A stretch of 64,000 nucleotides of DNA, from contig JBQTHE010000019.1 of the NCBI GenBank assembly GCA_052390115.1, forward strand, positions 1-64,000, read 5' to 3'. This document shows positions 51,195 to 60,224 of this stretch, piece after piece. The stretch's first letter is position 1; the number at the start of each line of letters is the position of its first letter. This DNA is from GCA-003244245 sp052390115 (GTDB lineage Bacteria; Actinomycetota; Actinomycetes; Mycobacteriales; Pseudonocardiaceae). The notes beneath the pieces were generated by a model. It did no database searches and was not told the origin of the DNA. It saw only the letters and a program-made list of their open reading frames with translations. The translations under genes and the position numbers were made by a program.

Positions 51195-52370
51195 GTGTCT
51201 GACGTTTATTTGCTGACTGCCTTCCATCGGCGCCCGGTGCCAATTCGCGAGTTCGTTCTCAAGATCGCCAGCCGTTGCAACTTGGCTTGTGACTACTGCT
51301 ATATCTACAGCATGGCCGACCAGACCTGGCGATCCCGGCCCCGACTGATCACAACGAAGACGATCGACGCGGCTACGAGCCGTATCGGTGAACACGTAAG
51401 TCGGCACGGCCTAGAGCGGGTGACGGTGATTCTCCACGGCGGCGAGCCGCTGCTCGCCGGTGGCCGTGTGCTTGAGTACGTGGCCGGCGCCGTGCACAGG
51501 GATTTATCTCAGAGCGTCCAGGTCGATCTACGGATTCAGACGAACGGTGTGCTACTCGACGATGAGCTGCTTCGGACGCTTCGTTCACACGATATCCGGG
51601 TCGGCGTGAGCATCGACGGGGGGCCAGCGCACCATAACCGACACCGCCATCGGTCTGATGGACGCGGGAGCTACGCGGCTACCGCACGCGGACTACGATT
51701 ACTCGGCCGGCCCGAGAATCGCGATTTGTATGCTGGTCTGCTCTGTGTGGTGGACACGCGTAACGACCCTGTGGAGGTCTACGAGGCTCTGCTTGAATTC
51801 TCGCCCCCAGCATTGGACTTTCTATTACCACATGGAAATTGGTCCGCGCCTCCTCAAGGGCGTGGTCGGGGGACCGTGGGCACACCTTATGCTGAATGGC
51901 TGATCGCAGCGTTTGACCGATGGTACCGCGCCCCGCGTCAAGAGACAGCCGTGCGACTCTTCCAGGAGCTCATCAACCTCCTGCTGGGCGGTCGTAGCCG
52001 GACCGAGCAGGTCGGGATGAGCCCTATCGCCTTTGTGGTGATCGACACCGACGGTTCGTTCCAGCAGGTCGACTCACTCAAGTCGGCGGACGAAGGCGCG
52101 GCGGAGGTCGGGCTGAATGTCTTCGACCACTCGGTGGACACGGTGTTACGTCATCCGGATGTCCACTCGCGCCAGCTCGGGATCGACGCCCTCGGCGAAA
52201 GCTGCAGACGCTGTGCAGTCGTCCGGGTTTGCGGCGGTGGAAACTATGCGCACCGGTACCGTCGCGGCCATGGCTTCCGGCAGCCGTCGGTGTACTGCCC
52301 GGACCTCCAGCGGTTGATCCACCACATTGCTGCGCGAGTACGGGCTGATCTGCAGAAAGGTAATCGTTGA
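51195..52370 (+). CDS. fxsB: Radical SAM/SPASM cyclophane-forming maturase (FxsB-like)
   Basis: This 391-residue protein has 'KIASRCNLACDYCYIYSM' with CX3CX2C (Cys28, Cys32, Cys35) for the SAM-binding 4Fe-4S cluster, and 'VTVILHGGEPLLAGG' for the GGE motif. The SPASM-type region near the end has 'CRRCAVVRVCGGGNYAHRY' and a later Cys ('SVYCPDL') for auxiliary clusters. FxsB members form a bond between an aromatic ring and a side-chain carbon within a three-residue motif of the precursor. The start is GTG 51195. It is coupled to the hydroxylase gene by a four-base overlap. Confidence 0.93.
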   Translation: MSDVYLLTAFHRRPVPIREFVLKIASRCNLACDYCYIYSMADQTWRSRPRLITTKTIDAATSRIGEHVSRHGLERVTVILHGGEPLLAGGRVLEYVAGAVHRDLSQSVQVDLRIQTNGVLLDDELLRTLRSHDIRVGVSIDGGPAHHNRHRHRSDGRGSYAATARGLRLLGRPENRDLYAGLLCVVDTRNDPVEVYEALLEFSPPALDFLLPHGNWSAPPQGRGRGTVGTPYAEWLIAAFDRWYRAPRQETAVRLFQELINLLLGGRSRTEQVGMSPIAFVVIDTDGSFQQVDSLKSADEGAAEVGLNVFDHSVDTVLRHPDVHSRQLGIDALGESCRRCAVVRVCGGGNYAHRYRRGHGFRQPSVYCPDLQRLIHHIAARVRADLQKGNR

Positions 52371-54250
52371 CCGAGCGGTACCGGCTGCCTCAAGACATGC
52401 TCGCGGCGCTTTGTGAAGGAGGCGGCAGCTCGGCTGACCTCGCTCTATTGAGGTCGGGCCAGCTCAGTAAGCGGATGTTGCAACTACGGGCGATCGTCGA
52501 CGCCTGTGAGCGCCGAGCTGTTGAAGCGGGCGAGCTCGCGCGGGTTGAGGAGAGTTATCAATCGCTCGCTGCGGTACAGCAGAACCAGCCACAGATCGTT
52601 GCTGAGCTCCTGGCCAGTCCCCAGGTCGGCGCCTGGGCGGCGTGGTGCCTGCGCAGGCTGACGAGTGGTCGCCGTGATCCTGGCAGTCGACCGGAGCTGC
52701 CTCCGCTCTGGGTCGACCTTGCACATCTCGGAGCGATCACCGCGGTGGCTGCTATCCGGTCCGGTGTAGAGCTTCGCACCAGCCTGGTTGCGCGTGCCGG
52801 ATCCGTGATGCTGCCGACGCTTGGCCGGCTGACGGTGGAGAGTCGCGCTCCCTGGACCTTGGCCCGGTTCGACCTGTCATCTCGGTTCGCGACAGTGCGG
52901 GTAAATGGATTCCAGGTGATTGTTCCGGAGCGCGGTGACGCACCCGGCTGGGAACCGGTGTGGCGGCTTCAGACCCGAATTGATGGTGCGGAGCTGGTCG
53001 TTGAACTCGACGATCTCGATCCGCACTGGCGGTGCTTCGGCTTGCCATTAAGCCGCCGGCTTGACCCAGACACAGTCGAGCGCTGGCGATGCCGACTCGT
53101 GGAGGCATGGACCGTTCTCGCTGCTCGTCATCCCGAGCGACTTTCCGCTATTGGGGCGAGCGTGACCTGCCTCGTACCACTCGCGAGCCGGACGAGACAT
53201 AGCCATGTCAGCGCGACTTCACGCCACGCACCAGGGGCGGTCGCCCTCACGGAGCCGGCGTGCGGGGTCGGATTGGCAGCGACCCTCATTCACGAGGCAC
53301 AGCATTTCAAGCTGAACGCCCTCCACGACCTGGTGCCTCTCTACCGGCCCGATGCCATCGGCTCCTTCTATTCGCCGTGGCGTCGTGATCCGCGGCCGCT
53401 GGCAGGGTTGCTGCACGGAATCTACGCGTTCGTCGGCATTGCCGAGTTCTTGCGCCGGGAGCGTGAGTGTGAGTATGCGAGGCTCCGCGATGCACAAGCG
53501 GAGTTGGAGCTTGCCCGCTACAGTGAGCAGCTGCGGCTCGGCTACCAGCAGATGGCGGCTGCCCAAGGGCTCACCGAGCTCGGGGTCACACTCGTTGCAC
53601 GCCTGGGTGTCGCCATCGAAAGGCTGCATCTCGACGACATTCCGGCTGATACCAGGCGGCTGGCGGAGGATCTCGTTGTGGAGGATTGGGCCGGCTGGCG
53701 GCTTCGCTATCGCGCACCTGAACCCGCGGCTATGGAGAAGCTAGCGGATGCATGGCTCTGCGGTCACCCAGCGACGGTGAACGTACAGATTCACGATCGA
53801 CTGATCGATAGCATCGATGAAGGAACTGAGAGTCCTCGTGTCAGGCTGGCGAGATCCTGGGTAAGCGAGAGGGAGACGGTGCGACGCGTCGCGCGGAATC
53901 CTGAGGCATTCGGTGCACGTTTCCCGGGCGTATCGGAGGCCGACGTTCACCTGATAACAGGCGAGTACGCAGCGGCAATTGATGCACAGTCACAACGGAT
54001 CGCGGCCGGTGCGACCGACTCCATGATATGGACAGGTCTGGTGGTGGCCCATCGCCGGATCTGCACCGATCGCAACCGTTCGTCGCTGGCTACACGCCCA
54101 GAACTGATCCGGGCCTTGTGTGAGCGGCTCACCGCGTTGTCCAGCGGCTGCGATCCGTGCGAGCTCGATCGCTGGTTAGCGACGGCGCCCACTGCCTATG
54201 ATGCGGATACTTCTATGTCGCAATCTGCGCGGCGGTCAAGGCTCACGTGA
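52367..54250 (+). CDS. HExxH-type peptide beta-hydroxylase/maturation protein
   Basis: This 627-residue protein has a single HExxH site ('ATLIHEAQHFKLNALHDL', residues 309-313), with a neighbouring His at 320. The family was annotated as HEXXH-motif proteins and later as 2-oxoglutarate-dependent peptide beta-hydroxylases that act beside FxsB maturases. The N-terminal half carries helical regions and the C-terminal 250 residues are helical too, perhaps for leader binding. It starts at a TTG overlapping the fxsB stop. Its last 55 bases overlap the end of the opposite-strand FxsT gene. The hydroxylase role is inferred from the family. Confidence 0.8.
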   Translation: MTERYRLPQDMLAALCEGGGSSADLALLRSGQLSKRMLQLRAIVDACERRAVEAGELARVEESYQSLAAVQQNQPQIVAELLASPQVGAWAAWCLRRLTSGRRDPGSRPELPPLWVDLAHLGAITAVAAIRSGVELRTSLVARAGSVMLPTLGRLTVESRAPWTLARFDLSSRFATVRVNGFQVIVPERGDAPGWEPVWRLQTRIDGAELVVELDDLDPHWRCFGLPLSRRLDPDTVERWRCRLVEAWTVLAARHPERLSAIGASVTCLVPLASRTRHSHVSATSRHAPGAVALTEPACGVGLAATLIHEAQHFKLNALHDLVPLYRPDAIGSFYSPWRRDPRPLAGLLHGIYAFVGIAEFLRRERECEYARLRDAQAELELARYSEQLRLGYQQMAAAQGLTELGVTLVARLGVAIERLHLDDIPADTRRLAEDLVVEDWAGWRLRYRAPEPAAMEKLADAWLCGHPATVNVQIHDRLIDSIDEGTESPRVRLARSWVSERETVRRVARNPEAFGARFPGVSEADVHLITGEYAAAIDAQSQRIAAGATDSMIWTGLVVAHRRICTDRNRSSLATRPELIRALCERLTALSSGCDPCELDRWLATAPTAYDADTSMSQSARRSRLT

Positions 54251-57200
54251 ATCGTCTCCGGATGATCGCTACCGAGCTGACGGCGGAGGTGCTCCAGCGT
54301 AGCCTTGCGTAGCCCGCTGGCTCCGACGGTGTCGCCGGCCGCGTCGAGGTCGAGTGCGACGTTTGCCGCGCAAGCCAGCGTGTTCGGATGATTCTCGCCA
54401 CGAAGCTGGCGGGATCGTTCCAGCGTGTGCTGGCCGAGGATGCGTGCCTCCTCGGTACGTCCCTCGGCGGCCAGCGCGTTGGCCTTGTTATTGGCACAGC
54501 ACAGCGTGTGCGGGTGATCTTCCCCGAGGGCACTGCGGAACCCGTCGAGGGCCTCATCGTTGAGGGCCAGTGCCTGGCCCGAGCGGCCGAGCAGCAGCAG
54601 CGCGATCGCGACATTCGCCTTGCAGGCCAGCGTGAAGGGATGCTGGTCTCCGAAGACCTCGCGATAGGACGCCATCGCGCTCTCACCGTGTCGCAGCGCC
54701 GTCTCGTAATCGCCAGAGGTACGATGTGCGTTGCTGAGGGTCATAAGGGCGGACAGAGTGTGCTCGTGTAGCTGCCCGAACTTGATTCGGTGCGCTTCAT
54801 AGACCTGCTGCGCCTCGTGCAGCGCGGGGCCGTGATGACCGGCTTTCCGCAAAAGCATCGAGAGAACGCGCCTGGCCCGGAGCAGATTACCGTGGTCTTT
54901 CGGCAGCTTCTGCTCGAAAATCGGCAGTTTTTCCTTTATGAGAGCCAGGCCCTTGTGGTACTCGCCGAGGCCGTACAAGTCACGGCTTAGACGCGTGTAG
55001 GCGAACAGGGTCTGGGGGTGCTCCTTGCCATAGACATTGGTCCTGGTGGCGATGCCGGCCTCGTCCAGTTCCAGGGCGTGCTGGAAGTCGCCGAGCAGGC
55101 GGTAATCTACGGCGAGGTTGTTTCTGACGCGGAGAGTGCTCGGGTCGTCCTCACCGAGTACCCGCAGGTGTCGAACGAGGTTCTCCTCGTCGAGCTGCAG
55201 AGCCTGCTTGAAATGGCCGAGCAGGCGCAGGTCAGCGGCCACACTGTTGGTGGTCGCGAGAGTATGTTCGTGGTCTTTGCCGAGCGTTCGGACCATCCGT
55301 TCGAGTGTGTCCAGGTTGAGATCTCGGGCCGCCTGGATCTCTCCGAGAGCCCGAAGCGAGTTGGCCAGATGCCGGCTGGCGACCAGCGTCAGCTCATCGT
55401 CTGGGCCCATGCTGGCCCGCCAGATGTCGACCGCACCCTGACCGAGATCACGGCTGGATGCGTAGTCGCCGATCGCATAGTGGTAACGAATCTGGTCCAG
55501 GACAACATGGCGCGCCTCGGGATCTGACGAGTAGACCAGCCCGCTGGGCACGACGTGCGGGGCGATCTGGGCGTGCTGGGGCCAAGTGGCCGGGCTGTCC
55601 GGCCGCCCAGGATTGGCCAGAGCCAGGACAGTATGCGCCTGACGCTCGATCGCGTGTCGTTGTTCCTGCGGGATACTATCGCGGAGTACGGCCCCCACCA
55701 GGTTATGGATCCTGATGAAGTCGCGAGCCGGGTCCAGCTGCGCCAACGCGTACCGACCCAGATCGCGGATCGCGCGACGCAGCGGGATATCGTCGCGCAG
55801 CAGGGATTGCAGTTCTGTGCTCAATTGCGCGCCACGACCGCGGGTCAAAAGCGAAATGGCGATGGGCTGGGAGCTGAGAAACGCGCACAGCTCCAGCAGA
55901 TAGGCGGCGGCAGGGGAACCCTCTCTGAGCCTGGTGAAGGCGAGCCCAAAGGTTTCCGCGACAGACCGTGGGTAGCCTCCTGGCGTACCCTCGTGGAGGA
56001 TCGCCGCTGGATTGCTGTCCAGCGCTCGAAGGTACTCCGCGAGCGGTATTCCGGTCTGTGCGTGGACTGCCACCGCTTGCTCCAGCGCCAGCGGGAGGTG
56101 GCCGAGCCGCTTCGCCAAGGCCATCGCGTCGTGGTCGGTCAATTCCCGCCAACGTGCCTGCAGCAACGTGGCGCTCTCGTCCGGCGAGAAGACGTCGACC
56201 TCGATCGCGTTGGCCTCACCGGCCCAGCTCCGGCTCCGCGATGTGATCAGAACATGCCCCGGACCGGACGGCAGATACGGGTGCACGACGCTGGGCTCCG
56301 CGGCGTTGTCGTAGATGAGCAGCCACCTGGAGTGCGGATCCCCCCGCCGCAACGCGTCGAGCGCCGTATCCACAGTGTCCTGAACATCCTCGCTCTCCGG
56401 CAGGCCAAGCCGCCGCGCCAGTGACACCAACGAGCGGCGGATTGACCGCTCGTCGTCGGCCGGGATCCACCACACCAGCTGGTAGCCGGACTGATACCGG
56501 TACGCGAACTCCACCGCCAGCTGGCTCTTACCGACTCCGCCAAGTCCATGCAACGGCTGGGGGATCAGTGTCGACTGCATGTGGCGGCCAAGCGACCGGT
56601 GGATCCGGTCGAGCAGGTCCTCGCGACCGGTGAAGTTGCTGTTGCGCGGCGGGACACCGCCCCACAGCGCTGGTGGTGTCGGCGACGTGAGGCCCGACTC
56701 GGCGGTGGGTAGTTGGCTGGTCGTCACGTCGTCTCCAAGCGCTGAATCACCGGTGAGTGTGGGTTGGTCTAGCTGTTCCGAGCCGGATGCGTCTGAAACG
56801 GCTACACCGGTGCGAGGTTTCTGCCGAAGTGATCGGCACAGCTCGCGGACCGCGGTCCGATCGTCGGATTCAGCCGTGAAGTCGTCAATCAGCTGGTGAA
56901 GCTCGACCATGTCGTACTCTGCAAGCTGGTGCGCCGTCAGCTCGAGAAACAGGATGAGCGTCCGCGGTCCGCTATCGGAGGAAAGCGCATCAAGCCGCTC
57001 GTATGCCTCAGCCCCGTTGCTGACCTCGGCGTTCTCGAAGGGGATCTGCCCCCGAAGCGCAGGATGGCTGAGCACTGGCGCCAGTGCGTCGGTCGTCACC
57101 GTCTGCAGCAGTGTCCTGATTTGGTTGCTGATCTCGTCCCGAGTGGCGTTTTCCAGCGCGGGTGCCGAAAACATCTCTCGGACTACAGCATCCAGCTGAT

Positions 57201-57465
57201 GCCATTCGCGAGACGCACCGCCGAGAATCCTGAGCATGGTGACGAGATACGGCACCGCGTTGTGGCTGATACACGTTCTCACGATGGACCAGTTATCGAA
57301 ATTGGATCCCTGGAACCTGGCCGGATCGAAGTGGGAACCAACCTCTTCTATGAGTTCGTCGACGACCAGCTGACGCTGCTGTGGATCTTGCATGATCGGA
57401 ACGGCGTTCACGGCGTTCATCAGCCGTTCCTTGTCGGGGGACGTGAGGCGCCCTCGCGCTTCCAT
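54196..57465 (-). CDS. fxsT: FxsT-like STAND NTPase with TPR repeats
   Basis: This 1089-residue protein begins with an effector-associated-like domain (residues ~10-100, 'LMNAVNAVPIMQDPQQRQLV' and 'TCISHNAVPYLVTMLRILGG'). After a second helical region, an NB-ARC domain follows with P-loop 'GLGGVGKSQLAVEFAYRY' (307-314) and 'RWLLIYDNAAEPSVV' for Walker B. About ten TPR-type repeats of 42 residues fill residues ~690-1080 ('HTLATTNSVAADLRLLGHFK' pattern). It should sense a signal through the TPRs and oligomerise with ATP. The ATG at 57465 has GGAGGTG before it; the frame continues to 57645. Confidence 0.9.
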   Translation of the reverse strand: MEARGRLTSPDKERLMNAVNAVPIMQDPQQRQLVVDELIEEVGSHFDPARFQGSNFDNWSIVRTCISHNAVPYLVTMLRILGGASREWHQLDAVVREMFSAPALENATRDEISNQIRTLLQTVTTDALAPVLSHPALRGQIPFENAEVSNGAEAYERLDALSSDSGPRTLILFLELTAHQLAEYDMVELHQLIDDFTAESDDRTAVRELCRSLRQKPRTGVAVSDASGSEQLDQPTLTGDSALGDDVTTSQLPTAESGLTSPTPPALWGGVPPRNSNFTGREDLLDRIHRSLGRHMQSTLIPQPLHGLGGVGKSQLAVEFAYRYQSGYQLVWWIPADDERSIRRSLVSLARRLGLPESEDVQDTVDTALDALRRGDPHSRWLLIYDNAAEPSVVHPYLPSGPGHVLITSRSRSWAGEANAIEVDVFSPDESATLLQARWRELTDHDAMALAKRLGHLPLALEQAVAVHAQTGIPLAEYLRALDSNPAAILHEGTPGGYPRSVAETFGLAFTRLREGSPAAAYLLELCAFLSSQPIAISLLTRGRGAQLSTELQSLLRDDIPLRRAIRDLGRYALAQLDPARDFIRIHNLVGAVLRDSIPQEQRHAIERQAHTVLALANPGRPDSPATWPQHAQIAPHVVPSGLVYSSDPEARHVVLDQIRYHYAIGDYASSRDLGQGAVDIWRASMGPDDELTLVASRHLANSLRALGEIQAARDLNLDTLERMVRTLGKDHEHTLATTNSVAADLRLLGHFKQALQLDEENLVRHLRVLGEDDPSTLRVRNNLAVDYRLLGDFQHALELDEAGIATRTNVYGKEHPQTLFAYTRLSRDLYGLGEYHKGLALIKEKLPIFEQKLPKDHGNLLRARRVLSMLLRKAGHHGPALHEAQQVYEAHRIKFGQLHEHTLSALMTLSNAHRTSGDYETALRHGESAMASYREVFGDQHPFTLACKANVAIALLLLGRSGQALALNDEALDGFRSALGEDHPHTLCCANNKANALAAEGRTEEARILGQHTLERSRQLRGENHPNTLACAANVALDLDAAGDTVGASGLRKATLEHLRRQLGSDHPETIHVSLDRRADCDIEVSAS

Positions 57466-57800
57466 CTCACCTCCGTCGCTCGCCCTGATCGGTTCTTCAA
57501 CTTTGCACCTCAGCCCGCTGGGCTGCAACGGTGGGTCGCACGGGAGCACGTCGGTTTCCTTCGAGGGTGATCGTGTGGCAGGTCCAGGTGTTACATGAGA
57601 GAGGAGCTGGAACTGACGCCTGTGACGCGAGGTGGCCAGGATCATACTGTGGTGAGCCGCGGCTGCTGTGACGGGCGATGAGCACCGGCGTTTCCAGCGG
57701 CGTGCGACGCACTTTCCACTGAACCCTCGGACCTGTCACGCTGTGACGTGCGCACAGGACAGCTACGGGAATCCTCGACACCGGGTGGTGGGTCGGATAC
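57466..57800. promoter_or_regulatory. Divergent promoter region with GTCAC-GTGAC inverted repeat
   Basis: This 335-base gap separates fxsT and the lipase-like gene. GTCACGCTGTGAC (57735-57747) is a 5-bp inverted repeat with a 3-base spacer, 53 bases before the lipase GTG. It may be a regulator site. I see no gene in the gap. Confidence 0.5.
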
Positions 57801-59006
57801 GTGACGACGGTGATGTTCGTCCACGGCACGGGCGTTCGGGAAGTGGCGTACGCCACGGTGCTGGGTCGGATCCGGGAAGAGCTGAGCCGGCTGCGCCCTG
57901 CGGTACGCGTCGTCTCTTGTTTCTGGGGTGGTGAGCACGGGTCAGTGCTCCATGCCGGCGGGGCGTCCATCCCGTCGGGCTATGCTGGGCGTGCCATCCA
58001 AGTAGCGCACGATATGGCCGGAGACATCGAGAACGACGGGATCACGCTGTGGGCGTTGCTTGAGACCGATCCGCTTTTTGAGTTGCGCTTGCTGGCCACC
58101 GCGACGCCCGCTCCGACAGAGTGTCCTCCGTGGTTGGAGCTGCCAGGACAGCTCGTCGCCGATCAGGTGGCCGCGCTCCCACAAAATGGAATCCTGGCCC
58201 GGCTGTTCGGCGAAACGGGCAGTCAGGAGGCGTTTGCGGCAGCGGTCGTTACCGTGCTGGATAGCAAGGCGGGCCGAGCGCTCATGGCGCACGAAGCTGT
58301 GCTTGGTGGCGAGGCGCGGCTGGCGTTGGCCCGGGCACTTGTCGCGACAGTCCTCGTCAGCCGGGACGCCGAACTTGGGATGCCGCTGCTGCTCGACGGC
58401 GCTCATCGCGACAATCTCGTCGCTCAGATCGTCGCGCAGCTCGGCGGCTCAGACCGAGGCCTGGGCGCGTCAATGGGCCGGGTGGGTCTCAAGCTAGCGT
58501 TGCAGCTCGGGGCGACCAGGCCGATTGAGCGCCGACGTGCGGCGATCACCGAAGCGGCCTCACCGTTGGCCGGAGACGTCATGCTCTACCTAGCCCGTGG
58601 CGAGGGGATCCGTGACTTCATCGCGCGTGAGGTTGCCGCTGCCGAGGGCCCAGTGGTGTGCCTCGCGCACAGCCTCGGCGGAATAGCTGCAGTGGACCTA
58701 CTCGTGAGCCACCATCTGCCGTCTGTGCAACTCCTGATCACGGTCGGTTCACAGGCACCGTACCTGTACGAGCTCAACGCTCTGCCAACACTGGAGTTCG
58801 GCCAGCCGTTGCCCCTCTCGGTGCCGCCATGGGTCAATATCTATGATCGGCGTGACCTGCTTGGCTACGCAGGCGAGGGGGTGTTTCCCGGGCGAGTGGA
58901 GGACCGAGTCGTCGACAACCGGGTACCGTTTCCGCGGTCACACAGCGCTTACTTCGGCAACGAAGAATTCTACGCCATTGTGGACGAGGTACTGCCGTGC
59001 CCGTGA
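57801..59006 (+). CDS. Alpha/beta hydrolase (lipase-like) paired with a caspase
   Basis: This 401-residue protein begins 'TTVMFVHGTGVREVAY', an oxyanion-type HGTG turn, and has the nucleophile elbow 'VVCLAHSLGGIAAVDLL' (A-H-S-L-G in place of GxSxG). An Asp in 'WVNIYDRRDLLGYAG' and a His in 'FPRSHSAYFGNE' could complete the triad. There is no signal peptide, so it acts in the cell. It starts at GTG 57801 and overlaps the caspase start by 10 bases. It may be a second effector of the Fxs system or a partner of the caspase. Confidence 0.8.
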   Translation: MTTVMFVHGTGVREVAYATVLGRIREELSRLRPAVRVVSCFWGGEHGSVLHAGGASIPSGYAGRAIQVAHDMAGDIENDGITLWALLETDPLFELRLLATATPAPTECPPWLELPGQLVADQVAALPQNGILARLFGETGSQEAFAAAVVTVLDSKAGRALMAHEAVLGGEARLALARALVATVLVSRDAELGMPLLLDGAHRDNLVAQIVAQLGGSDRGLGASMGRVGLKLALQLGATRPIERRRAAITEAASPLAGDVMLYLARGEGIRDFIAREVAAAEGPVVCLAHSLGGIAAVDLLVSHHLPSVQLLITVGSQAPYLYELNALPTLEFGQPLPLSVPPWVNIYDRRDLLGYAGEGVFPGRVEDRVVDNRVPFPRSHSAYFGNEEFYAIVDEVLPCP

Positions 59007-60115
59007 CGCCGGCCGATACTCGAGCTGTAGTCGTCGGCGTCGAAGAGTACGCGGCCGGAGCGCCCTGGCGGCTCGACGGGCCGGCCCTCGACGCTTGCCG
59101 ATTCGTGGAGTGGCTGATCGGCAGCGGCGTTCCGGCGGGCAACGTCTCACTGCTGGTCTCGCCATTGGCGGAAAACGAGGATGCCGTGGCTCGTTACGAA
59201 TTTGACGTGCGGCCCGCCGACCACGCGACAATCCGGGCGACCCTGTTGGGTGGTCTTCGCGGCAGCGGAAGCGATTTTCTGGTGTTGTACTGGGGCGGGC
59301 ACGGGGTTGTCGATGGTGGTGATACCCGCCGGCTGTTCTGTGCCGATGCGACCATCGCCGATAAGCGCAATATCGATCTCACCGCTCTGCTTCATTCGTT
59401 GCGGTCGAGCTTTTATCAGCACCATCCTCGGCAGGCGATTCTGATCGACGCATGCCAGAACCTCGTCGAGCAGCTTCACCTCGTCCACACGCTGCCCGCC
59501 GAGGTCTTCCCATTGGGCAGCCCAAGACCGTCATGCGAACAGCGCGTGCTCCTGGCTGCGAGCATCGGCGAGGTGGCTGTCAACATCGACGGCCGCAAGA
59601 CCGGCCTGTTCTCCGAGGTGCTCCGTGCCGAGCTGGCGACGGCGCCGGTGGGTACCTGGCCACCGGATCTTGACGCGCTGCGCGATCGGATCGACCGGCG
59701 CTTTACAGAGCTTCGCGCGATAGGCAAGACCCGGCAGGTGCCAAGCTATCTGTGGTACCGCGGCGCGCAGGGCGGAGCAGACGTGATCTTCTCGCCAGTA
59801 CCTAGCGCCGCACCCCGACGTGTGTCGCTGACGGCGCTGGGCGAGCTGACCGATGTGCTGCTCGCCATCGACGAATTCGCGCACGAACCGAGTCGCTGGC
59901 AGATCATCCGGCTGATGCCTCGGGAGATCGTCGCCGCAGTCAGTAATACGGGCAGCCAACGCCTCCAGGTCATCGACCTGCTCCGATCCTGCGAGAGGTT
60001 CGCTGCAGGGCCGTCCGCGCTGGTCGACGCCATCCGCACGGCGCTACCGGACGATTCCGGGCGCCGAAAGGCCGAGGAGGCGATCGAGCGTGTCTGGCCG
60101 GCGACAACAGGGTAA
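58997..60115 (+). CDS. Caspase family protease with C-terminal effector-associated-like domain
   Basis: This 372-residue protein starts at GTG 58997. Its caspase fold has 'RAVVVGVEEYAAGAPW', 'LVLYWGGHGVVDGGDT' with catalytic His102, and 'RQAILIDACQNLVEQL' with catalytic Cys153. The C-terminal helical part (residues ~280-366) shows 'LLAIDEFAHEPSRWQII', 'REIVAAVSNTGSQRLQVIDL' and 'ALVDAIRTALPDDSGRR'. I read this as the EAD2-type domain that is also seen at the N-terminus of FxsT. Such domains join STAND sensors to effectors. It is the last gene of the block, and hydrolysis of cell proteins as a suicide response is inferred. Confidence 0.85.
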   Translation: MPVTPADTRAVVVGVEEYAAGAPWRLDGPALDACRFVEWLIGSGVPAGNVSLLVSPLAENEDAVARYEFDVRPADHATIRATLLGGLRGSGSDFLVLYWGGHGVVDGGDTRRLFCADATIADKRNIDLTALLHSLRSSFYQHHPRQAILIDACQNLVEQLHLVHTLPAEVFPLGSPRPSCEQRVLLAASIGEVAVNIDGRKTGLFSEVLRAELATAPVGTWPPDLDALRDRIDRRFTELRAIGKTRQVPSYLWYRGAQGGADVIFSPVPSAAPRRVSLTALGELTDVLLAIDEFAHEPSRWQIIRLMPREIVAAVSNTGSQRLQVIDLLRSCERFAAGPSALVDAIRTALPDDSGRRKAEEAIERVWPATTG

Positions 60116-60224
60116 GAACGGTGTCGCGTCCTGTAATCTTCGCGGTCGGATGCGAGGGGTGGGTCCACTGTGGACACGGTGTCGCTGCCCACACCGCGGG
60201 GGCCGAGCGGGTGAGCGGTCAGGG

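Noticed and set aside
60163..60175. GTCCACTGTGGAC palindrome between the caspase and malQ genes
   Set aside because: It is only 13 bases with no loop room. It may be chance and has no second copy that I can see.
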